The notes below the pieces were generated by a model. That model saw nothing but the letters and a program-made list of their open reading frames with translations. It was not told where the DNA came from and did no database searches. The translations under genes and the position numbers were made by a program. A stretch of 64,000 bases of DNA from Pirellulaceae bacterium (GTDB lineage: Bacteria > Planctomycetota > Planctomycetia > Pirellulales > Pirellulaceae): contig JAQWSU010000034.1 in NCBI GenBank assembly GCA_029243025.1, positions 1-64,000 on the forward strand, read 5' to 3'. Position 1 is the first letter of the stretch. Each line of letters starts with the position of its first letter. Below, in pieces: positions 57,101-64,000 of this stretch.

Positions 57101-57972
57101 TAGAGGTGATCGTATTGCGCTGCCTTGACGATTCGCCGCCCACCTTCGGAATCGACAATCACGTCAACAAACTCACGATCCCCCTCAGGAATGAAATAAC
57201 TTCCGTCCGGACGTATTTGAGGAGCCGCCGGCGGTTCGGTCGGTTCAACGCGATTGGTCACCAAATAAACATCTAAATCACCATCGCGATCGTAATCCGC
57301 AAAAGCTGCCATCACGCTGGCACCTTGAAAGTCGAGACCGGCTTCTCTCGCCCGATCCTCGAAATGACCGGCCCCATCATTGATGAATAACGCATTGGGT
57401 TGCTCACTATTGCAGACGTAGAGATCCAAATCCCCATCGCTGTCAATGTCTATAAAGGTGGCACCCTGCGCTTGCGGAAGGCCTGACAAACCGGCCTGTT
57501 CCGTGATATCCTCAAACCGAAATGACCCAAGATTACGATAGAGTCGGCTGCCCACATTCGGCTGGGTCAAATACACATCCGGCAACAGGTCTCCGTCGCA
57601 GTCGCCAAGACCTATCCCACCACCGGGCAGCGAATTATAGATTTTCAACTGATAATCTGGACCGGGCTTCCAATTGTGCGCGAAATCTAACCCCGTCTCG
57701 CTGACGGGCAACGCAGCAAACCGTTTCTCCTGATCGCGGGACAGCCGAACCGGCAACCGAGCCGCTCGTAGGCCATCCTCCAATTCGTTCCATTCAAAAT
57801 CAGGCAGAATTGGAAGAGGCTTGCCCGGCTGTTCCCTGTGACTCGGCTGTTCCCTGTGACTCGACGGTTCACTGTGACTGGTGCTCGTTGAGTCACAGCC
57901 GGTCAGCGCACAACAGACCAACATCAAACAAGAAACTTGAGGAAGAACGCCGTGGAGCTTACAACTAACCAT
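54181..57972 (-). CDS. FG-GAP/ASPIC-UnbV (CRTAC1-family) lipoprotein, double-module
   Basis: A 1263-residue lipoprotein with lipobox LTGC (Cys26). A hydrophilic linker with three 18-bp repeats (SHREQP-like) follows. The body has two modules. In each, calcium-binding FG-GAP/VCBS repeats (DIDSDGDLDLYVCN, DYDRDGDLDVYL, DFNQDGHLDLYVSN, DVDADGDDDLFVAG, DFDRDGDLDLFVGG) precede an ASPIC/UnbV domain (GLGATVGIKTSDGMQWRQLS and NPRAIGAKVIAHYSQGP, with VIWPNGHRQ and VVRWPDGTT). It is likely surface-anchored and calcium-stabilised, binding ligands or cells. Its start is 20 bases after the preceding gene's stop, so the two are co-transcribed. Confidence 0.92.
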   Translation of the reverse strand: MVSCKLHGVLPQVSCLMLVCCALTGCDSTSTSHSEPSSHREQPSHREQPGKPLPILPDFEWNELEDGLRAARLPVRLSRDQEKRFAALPVSETGLDFAHNWKPGPDYQLKIYNSLPGGGIGLGDCDGDLLPDVYLTQPNVGSRLYRNLGSFRFEDITEQAGLSGLPQAQGATFIDIDSDGDLDLYVCNSEQPNALFINDGAGHFEDRAREAGLDFQGASVMAAFADYDRDGDLDVYLVTNRVEPTEPPAAPQIRPDGSYFIPEGDREFVDVIVDSEGGRRIVKAAQYDHLYRNEGDGTFTDVSRDAGLVGPYWGLSANWWDFNQDGHLDLYVSNDFYSPDQLYQNNGDGTFTDVAPKALPHTPWYSMGSDVADINNDGWFDLMGSDMSGTSHYKQKASMGDMSTTSWFLTHPTPRQYMRNALYLNTGTDRFMEIAQLAGVANTDWTWSLKFADLDEDGWVDLFVTNGMNRDWTNSDLRNLSNQAKTEAEKIQVWLDSPQRRDPNLAFRNTGDLRFEDMKGQWGLGEARVSYGAALGDLDCDGDLDVIVNNAEEAPAVYRNQTSDSHRITLRLQGETDNRFGLGATVGIKTSDGMQWRQLSNCQGFMASNQPLVHFGVGECERVEELEVIWPNGHRQIYGDLPVDQFYIVTETSTKSLGRKPSVSKQEALFQSVPLLAHVQHEETPFNDYARQPLLPNQLSQLGPGMAWADVDADGDDDLFVAGASGQAGRLLINDGQGGFLEKSAGPWSKEASVEDMAPLFFDSDGDNDLDLYIVSGGVECEPGDEILHDRLYLNDGQGGFERAPRETLPAMKTSGSVVAAADFDRDGDLDLFVGGRVVPGKYPLSPRSYLLQNNGGKFLDVTADLAPGLVRPGLVTSALWSDSDGDQWIDLIVTTEWGPVMRFGNQKGRLEQTQRAFQGTSGWFNSVIPHDFDNDGDLDYAVGNQGWNTKYHASAEQPALLYYGDFEQSGQFHLVEAEFEDETLFPVRGKSCSTNAMPFLGDKFTRFHDFAIASLDEIYTESKLTSAHRYEATLLSSGVWLNQGNDNFEFVPLPVMAQVAPIFGLSVCDANGDAFADLVVAQNFFGPQAETGRADGGVSLLLIGQGNGRFVPLPAHQSGIVVPGDATSLCRVDMNGDACPELCIATNDGPVYVFHRVAPEQQKWTAVRLLGSAGNPRAIGAKVIAHYSQGPVVTNELSAGGGYLSQSPPTLFFTSDSQRRLEQIVVRWPDGTTTTTPMTESDRSIKIEQNQSSQTNSDAASE
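57826..57879 (-). repeat. Three 18-bp repeats in the lipoprotein linker
   Basis: Two identical 18-bp copies (57826-57843, 57844-57861) and a diverged third (57862-57879) encode SHREQP, SHREQP and SHSEPS-like hexapeptides just after the lipobox. Length variation here would tune the linker without changing frame. Confidence 0.8.
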
Positions 57973-57992
57973 GAAAAGCCCGTTCGTCTAAC

Positions 57993-60269
57993 CTAATTTG
58001 TTGCGGGAAACTTCAACTCAGGTAACGGTCTCAAGCGAAAGCCCTCGAGACCTTCGGTAATTTCTACTGTTGAATCGATTGGTAGACCTTCGATTATCTG
58101 CTCCCCGGGACTACCCGGCCATTGAATTCGCACTTGAGCCACTCGATCTGCGTGTCCCAACCCAATTTCTTGCCGAATCGGCGATCCGCCGAAGCTACTC
58201 ACCGCCCCAACCGCACGGTGAAAACAATGCTTGCCACCCGGGCCATCCGTATAAACGCTGATACGAGCTCCCACGCCACGAGAATTGCTTTTTCGACCGC
58301 GCAGATAAACCGTCAAAAAGTGGTGTTCGTTTCCTGGATTGAGAAACAGTGCATTATGAAAACGATCCCCTGGATAGAAGCCGCCTAATTGATGATAGAT
58401 ATCTTGATCTCCATCATTGTCGAGATCGGCAAAGGCAACGCCATGGCCCTTCTGTAAATGGCCGAAACCGCCAGCAATTGAGACGTCTTGAAAACGTTTC
58501 CCGCCGTCATTTCGCAACATGACATTCGGCATCAATGCGGCGAAATCAGGTCGCCCGGTGGTCAAATAAATATCAAGAAACCCGTCATTGTCGAGGTCAC
58601 CGAAATTCGCCCCCATTGGCAAATAGGCATGATCCAAACCAACCGCCTTGGTCACATCCTCAAAGGTTCCATCTCGTAAATTTCGATACAAGCAAGGCGA
58701 TACGCCCCGATGAGGCAATCCCCAGTAGTCGGCGGCAACATCCGCATTGGTCGATTGGTAAGCAGCGACAAACAGATCGAGCCACTGATCATTGTCATAG
58801 TCAAAGAACCAGCAAGCAAAACTCTGTTGGCGCGGATCACTGACCAAAGCTTGTTCCGCGACGTCCGTAAATGTTCCGTCAGCATTATTGCGATAAAGTC
58901 GATTCACGCCGCGATTCGAAACATACAGGTCGACGTCACCATCATTGTCGTAATCCGCCGAGGCAACACCTTTGCAATAACGGTCATTGCAGACCCCTGC
59001 TTGGGATGCAATATCGAGAAACGTCCCATCGCCGTTGTTTCGAAATAGCTGAGATGGAAAATCACCTGCACCATTTTCGATTTCGACACGTGATTCGTTG
59101 CCCACATACAGATCCAAATCACCGTCGTTGTCCATATCGAGCCAAGTCGCCGCCTGAGTCGGATAAGCCACTTCCGACAGACCGGCGATTGCCGTAACAT
59201 CCCGAAAGTTTCCTTTGCCGTCATTCGCGAGCAACGAGTTCCTCATCTGCCCTTGATCACCAAGCCATGCACCGCGAAGCACTAACACATCCATGTCACC
59301 ATCGTTGTCGAAGTCCGCGGCAAGACAATTCAATCCCCCCAACTGCTTGTTCACCTGCGATCGTTGACTCACGTCACGATAGCCGGATCGACCGTCGCTT
59401 TCGTAATAGGTCAAACTGCCAGCCGGGTCATAAGTCGATGTCATGACATCTAACACACCATCGCCATTAAAATCTTCGGTAATTGCTCCACCGCAAAGAT
59501 TAAAGGTGTCGACCCCCAACTTCCCGGCGACGTCGACAAAGCGTCCAATCTGATATTCGGATTGCATTCTCTCAGCGGGTAGGCGGTACTGTTCAGGAAT
59601 CGCATTCGGGTATTCGTTCGTCGCCATCGCGGAGACATTCAACAGCCAGGCTGCCTCCAAGTCACGAGGCGTCATCGCCAAGAGTTTAAGCAGTGTTTCT
59701 CTTGCATGGAGCATCGGTGAGGGTTCCGAGTGAATTCCACCCTCTGCCAACGGAAACAGACAGCATTCTCGATTATGTTTTTCGACACAATTTCGATATT
59801 CCGCCTCACGCAAATACACCAAGGCTTGTAACTTAATCATGGAAGGTGACAACTTGCCTTGGTGTTTTTTGACCTGCTCGAAGGCGGTGCGAATGCTGTC
59901 CGCCGCGTCGTCGATCGATCCAAGTCGCAATTGATTCCAGCAAAGCTGAAGCAATAAATTGACCCGATCCTGATGCGGCACCTCAGATTGTTGCAACGCA
60001 GCTTGAAGACGAGGAACCTGGCCAGTTCCAAGATAGGCATTTTCTGAGTCCGCTATCTGCTCTGCGATCAACTTGAACTCTTCTAGATGTATTTCCTCGA
60101 CGCTTGCCTCGACGGGATTGATTTGATTGTTATCTGTTTCTCGCCCGTCATCGCCCGGTTTGCAACCGGCGCATAACACAATCATGATCAGGCACAGGCG
60201 GATCAATTCACCTCTCAACCAAAGTTTGCAGTGAGCACAAATCATCATCAGGCGGCGCCAGAGCCGCAT
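57993..60269 (-). CDS. TPR-like plus FG-GAP/ASPIC-UnbV (CRTAC1-family) lipoprotein
   Basis: About 758 residues, started at 60269 (MRLWRRLMMIC), ten bases after the preceding stop. A signal with lipobox VLCAGC precedes a helical, TPR-like N-terminal region (RVNLLLQLCWNQLRLGSIDD, LREAEYRNCVEKHNRE). FG-GAP repeats follow (DFNGDGVLDVMTS, DFDNDGDMDVLVLR, DMDNDGDLDLYVGN, DYDNDGDVDLYVSN, DLDNDGFLDIYLTT) and the ASPIC/UnbV domain ends the protein (NSRGVGARISVYTDGPGGKH, RIQWPGSPGEQ). Second of three tandem genes of this kind on the minus strand. Exported; molecular partner unknown. Confidence 0.9.
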   Translation of the reverse strand: MRLWRRLMMICAHCKLWLRGELIRLCLIMIVLCAGCKPGDDGRETDNNQINPVEASVEEIHLEEFKLIAEQIADSENAYLGTGQVPRLQAALQQSEVPHQDRVNLLLQLCWNQLRLGSIDDAADSIRTAFEQVKKHQGKLSPSMIKLQALVYLREAEYRNCVEKHNRECCLFPLAEGGIHSEPSPMLHARETLLKLLAMTPRDLEAAWLLNVSAMATNEYPNAIPEQYRLPAERMQSEYQIGRFVDVAGKLGVDTFNLCGGAITEDFNGDGVLDVMTSTYDPAGSLTYYESDGRSGYRDVSQRSQVNKQLGGLNCLAADFDNDGDMDVLVLRGAWLGDQGQMRNSLLANDGKGNFRDVTAIAGLSEVAYPTQAATWLDMDNDGDLDLYVGNESRVEIENGAGDFPSQLFRNNGDGTFLDIASQAGVCNDRYCKGVASADYDNDGDVDLYVSNRGVNRLYRNNADGTFTDVAEQALVSDPRQQSFACWFFDYDNDQWLDLFVAAYQSTNADVAADYWGLPHRGVSPCLYRNLRDGTFEDVTKAVGLDHAYLPMGANFGDLDNDGFLDIYLTTGRPDFAALMPNVMLRNDGGKRFQDVSIAGGFGHLQKGHGVAFADLDNDGDQDIYHQLGGFYPGDRFHNALFLNPGNEHHFLTVYLRGRKSNSRGVGARISVYTDGPGGKHCFHRAVGAVSSFGGSPIRQEIGLGHADRVAQVRIQWPGSPGEQIIEGLPIDSTVEITEGLEGFRLRPLPELKFPATN

Positions 60270-60279
60270 CGGGGTGTTT

Positions 60280-63200
60280 TCAGTTAAACGAGTTTCGATA
60301 CGCCTTTTTCTGTCGATATAACCGCAGGCGGTCTTCAATGGGTTTCACAAGTGCGGGGCCGCCGCTTTGCCCGGCCAATTGTACGGCTTGGCTCGCAAAT
60401 TCAACCGCCTTAATAAACTGACCGACCTCCGCGTAAGCTGCTGCCAGAGTATCCAATTCATTCGCAGTCGGATCATCCGATTGCTGACATACATGTTCCG
60501 CGATTTGCACGGCTCGTTGACCATTTCGCAATTCATCGTCGTCCATCGTTGCGAGCAGCCATGCGAGATCGTTGGCCGATCGCATTAGCTCGGGTCGGAT
60601 TGCGATCGCTTCTTCATAAGCCCTGATGGAATTTTCAATCTTACCCAAGGCCAGATTAATCGCGCCCAACTGCCAATGGGCGAGGGCATCCTCACGCAAT
60701 GTAAGGACTTGTCGCATGTCCTGCTCGGCTTTACTCAAGTCACCCATTTGCAAGCGTGCCAGGCCAAGCTTATACCGCAATTCAGGATCTTTGGGATTCG
60801 TTCCCAAAGCAACCTCAAAATGGGGTGCGGCAGCTTGTCCCTTATTGAAACCAAGCAGGACTCCCCCTAATTCGATGTGGGCTTGCCGATTTTCCGGTTC
60901 AAGTTCCAGGGCCAGCGTAAACGCCTCAGCCGCTTGACGAAACTCCCGTTTATCCAGAGAAATTGCACCGAGGAGGTTGAGTAATCCAGCAGACAAATAT
61001 TCGGGCTGTTCCTGCCGATGACGGACTAATTCCTGGATGTATTTCTGCGCCTCATCCGATCGATCGCCGTCCACCAGTTTCAACGCAATATTAAGCGGTG
61101 TAGAACCAGATGGCCTCAGTAACCAACGGCCAGGAAAGGGGATCGCTGCAGCGAGCACCTGCTGCCTGGTTGAGTCAAGCAACTCGGAATCGGACAAGAT
61201 CGTATCGACGGATACCGGCCCCTTGTACACCACTCGTAAACGACCTTGTTGATCGATCAGAAAGCTACTTGGCATTGGCAAAGGCCGCTGCCGACTCAAC
61301 AACGATCTCTGCACAACATCAAATTGCGTTGCCAACCGCTCCGTACCCCATCCGTTTCGAAACGGCAGATCCATTTCGGTCAACAAGGAAACAACTTTTG
61401 ACTGAGGTCCGTTTACCGCGTGGTTTTCCTGATCCACATTGATTGTAATCACCTCCACGCCCGCGTCACTCAAACGATCAGCTTGCCGCTTCCATTCGGT
61501 TAGTTCGGACAAACAAGGTTGGCACCAACTGGCCCACAAATTGACAAGTCGCGGTCGCTCCCCGGGAGATGTCAGTGGGACTGGTTCACCTTGCAAAGAT
61601 TTCGCCTCCCAACTTGGCAACGGAATCGGATTCAGCAGTACGATACGCGCCTTATCGCTGATCGGCGGCGCAGAGAATTCGGCGGGCTTTAACTCACGAA
61701 ACTCCTGCGGAACCTGCCAGACATCGACGGACTCCTGTCCTTCCACCACTTGATAAAATCGATCCGGTTCCAGGTTGACGAAAGCCTGTCGCTGACCATT
61801 AGGCCAAAAGACGATTAGCTTTTCAATTTGACGAGCGACACCCAACCCAAAATGCATCCATTTTGTGGATTGCGACAAGTAACCCTCTCCAGCCCGCAGA
61901 GTTTGCAATTGTTTATTGCCCAAGTCATCAATGACAACCACCCGCGCGCCAATGGCATCGCGATTACAATTGACTCCCTCCAACTTAACGGCGACATAAT
62001 GCTGTTCACCTTCCAATTCGTTCCGCACATAACGCACCTGGGGGCCGGAACGATTTGCGATCCACAGATCAACATCCCCGTCATAGTCCCAGTCAGCCAG
62101 GGATAACACGCGACCATCATCCATGAAATCGAGTCCGGTTGCCGCTGATACATTCGCGAACCTGACTCCACCCGTGTTTAGAAAGCAACAGTTTCTTTCA
62201 TGCCCACTTAGCGAACGTCCTGATCGGAGCAACGCATTGATCGCATTCCACCCCAAGTCGTAACGAATAATCTCGGACGTGGAAGCATGCTCTTCTGGAG
62301 ACTGCGCCACGACCTGGCGCCACCAGAAACTTCACAAATCGTTATTATTATCCGCAGTCACAAAGCCATTCGTCACATACAAATCCCGCCAACCATCATT
62401 GTTCAAGTCGACAAAAAGTGAGCCCCAGGCCCAGCGGCCCATGGTGACACCCAAATCAACGCTGCGATCCGAAAACCGCCCATCACCAAGATTCTCAAAC
62501 AACGAATTACCGCGTGCATGGCGCTGAAATCCGACCAGGTCTTCCCTTTCCGCTTGGGGTTTAAACTGTTGCTGTCGCGTAATCCGACTGCCCGCAGACG
62601 AGAACATATTACTGACGTACAAATCCATTTTCCCATCATTATTGTGGTCCCCCCAAGCTGCCGACATCCCTGGACCAATGTCTTCCACTTCCGCCACCGG
62701 AGCGACGTCCACAAAAAAGCCTTCTTCATTGCGATAGAGATTATTTCGCCCGAAATCATTGGCAACATAAAGATCAAAATCACCATCGTTATCGAAATCG
62801 TCCCACACTGACGCCAAACTGAATCGCAGATTATTTTCATCTAAGCCAATTTCCTGAGTCACGTCTCGGAAGACCCAATCGCCCTCATTCCGAAACATAA
62901 AATTCGAGCCACCATTATTTGCGTCGTGGTACGGCATGGGGCTAACAAAAATATCGGTGGGCCGAGTTTGGGCCGCTGCACTGTATCCACACACATACAG
63001 GTCAAGGTTGCCATCGGAGTCGTAATCAATCGCGTTAAACGAAAACAGCCGGCTATCCGTCGATATCCTATTCCTCAACGGAAATCGTCCCGTCCCATCA
63101 TTCTCATGCAAAAGCACTTCGGTACTTTGGGTAAGCAATAAGTCTTGGTCACCATCGTTATCAAGATCCACCCACAATGCGGCGCGGGTACTGTCAAGCC

Positions 63201-64000
63201 AATCGACCCCCGCCGCTTTCGATTCATCGACAAGTGATCCATCCGCTTGCCGAACAAGCAAACGATTCGGTAAAGCGGAAGGTTGACAAAGATAGATATC
63301 ATCCAGTCCGTCACCGTTTGCATCCCCGATCGCCATACCATTCCCGCGTCCTTCGACACCAATCGACCCCTCCAGGTTTCCATACCAATAGTCTCGACCA
63401 TGGATTAATTGGCTGTCTAACGCGGCTAGTCCCTCAAGGGCCGAACGTGTGCAATCGGAAAACAACATGGGACTGTTCGTGCTAACGACAACCTCCTCGT
63501 AATCGTCAACCCGTATCGATTTCAAACGAGGTGGTGTCGCTTGGCCAAAAATCGCCCAGCTGCAATCCCAGCGAGCATTGACCTGAGCCTGCCCTGTTTC
63601 GGCTGCTCCAACAAACTCGCAAAGCACCGTGGTCCTGGCGGCGTCTGCTTGCAAATCAACTTTGACAATCTTAAATTTGTAACGAAGTTCCGCATCTTCC
63701 TTGAACAGTTTCCGCAGGCTCCGCAAGTCGTCTGCAAAACCTTGTGCACCCTTTCGTCCTGCATTTTCCTTTTCCGCTTCATCGGGCCGCCGCACCAGAA
63801 ACGGCGGTTCGTCGACCGTCGTTTCCAAAGCCGGTCTGAGCTGCCCTCCTTGGTACGCTTCCGTACAAAGTTCCTTAAGTTCGCTCGAATTGGCTAAGGG
63901 AGGATGACTCACGACGCCACCAATCTTCTTCAATTGCCGCATCGCCAAATCACTAAACCGTTCGGAATCCCAACCATCGACCAGGGGATCTTCCCGAGCA
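60280..64000 (-). CDS. Candidate selenoprotein: FG-GAP/ASPIC-UnbV (CRTAC1-family) protein with TlpA-like thioredoxin and TPR domains, 5' end outside window
   Basis: One frame is open from the window edge to 60280 except for TGA at 62332-62334, giving about 1239 visible residues. Before the TGA are FG-GAP repeats (DANGDGLDDIYLCQ, DLDNDGDQDLLLT, DFDNDGDFDLYVAN) ending in YVTNGFVTADNNNDL. After it comes SFWWRQVVAQSPEEHA, then GRSLSGHERNCCFLNTGG, an FG-GAP unit (DWDYDGDVDLWIAN) and ASPIC/UnbV (RDAIGARVVVIDDLG, VFWPNGQRQ). A thioredoxin domain with WASWCQPCLSEL and about six TPRs end the protein. The part after TGA lacks a signal peptide and begins mid-domain, so an independent gene from GTG at 62308 is unlikely. 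TGA terminates other genes here, so recoding would be local. Nonsense mutation or sequencing error remains possible. Confidence 0.8.
62293..62334 (-). promoter_or_regulatory. Candidate bacterial SECIS element with the in-frame UGA
   Basis: Counting U of UGA as 1, GCGCCA (15-20) pairs with UGGCGC (26-31), leaving the apical loop GGUCG (21-25). An outer stem UUCUGG (7-12) pairs with CCAGAA (37-42). The E. coli fdhF SECIS also has GGUC in its apical loop, at 22-25 by my count. Position, loop content and stem length fit a bSECIS; no folding program was run. Confidence 0.65.

Noticed and set aside
60280-62310. A separate gene starting at GTG 62308-62310
   Set aside because: It would begin in the middle of a CRTAC1-type domain without a signal peptide, and the frame continues upstream through the single TGA.

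Overview
The window reads as a chromosomal segment of a planctomycete, probably Pirellulales-like. The evidence is the set of lineage-typical families: three pairs of a PSCyt1/DUF1549/DUF1553 protein followed by a DUF1501 protein, one DUF1587/1592/1588/1585 protein followed by a DUF1552 protein, PEP-CTERM and dockerin-like signatures, DUF1080, sulfatases and large FG-GAP/ASPIC-UnbV (CRTAC1-family) proteins. Most products carry signal peptides, Tat signals or lipoboxes, so the region mainly encodes envelope and secreted proteins for polysaccharide use. I see no tRNA, rRNA, CRISPR array or insertion sequence.

Layout. 1-562: left-truncated formylglycine-generating-enzyme-like gene with an in-frame TAA. 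813-7052: tyrosine recombinase, first PSCyt/DUF1501 pair, PEP-CTERM protein. 7322-9050: small HicB-like protein and glutamate-type dehydrogenase. 9117-15169 (minus): PIG-L deacetylase coupled to a NodU-type carbamoyltransferase, fatty-acid desaturase, adenine deaminase, SRPBCC protein. 15703-27013 (plus): acyl-CoA synthetase and the second and third PSCyt/DUF1501 pairs. 27043-38581: enolase-superfamily enzyme, SMP-30 lactonase, DUF5722 glycosidase-like protein, two SPFH proteins, DUF1080 protein, aldo/keto reductase, two sulfatases. 38785-42393: a 1202-residue exported protein in which a methyltransferase-like domain sits between two PQQ-type propellers. 43244-49771: enoyl-CoA hydratase, then the DUF1592/DUF1552 pair. 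49840-51353 (minus): STAS protein and a frameshifted membrane protein. 51487-64000 (minus): beta-helix/PDZ protein and three large FG-GAP/ASPIC-UnbV proteins.

The most notable signal is at the right end. What looks like two adjacent genes (60280-62310 and 62332 to beyond 64000) is one continuous reading frame interrupted only by a TGA at 62332-62334. The frame is open on both sides, the protein domain continues across the TGA, and a compact hairpin with a GGUC apical loop lies at the spacing expected of a bacterial SECIS element. I interpret this as a candidate selenoprotein of the CRTAC1/ASPIC-UnbV family that also carries a TlpA-like thioredoxin domain and TPRs. This rests on sequence reading only. 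Genome-wide presence of selA/selB/selC/selD and conservation of the UGA were not testable here.

Other irregularities include a 23-bp tandem duplication that doubles the translation start of the DUF1592 gene, a frameshifted DUF6159-like membrane protein, and several hairpins that could be terminators.
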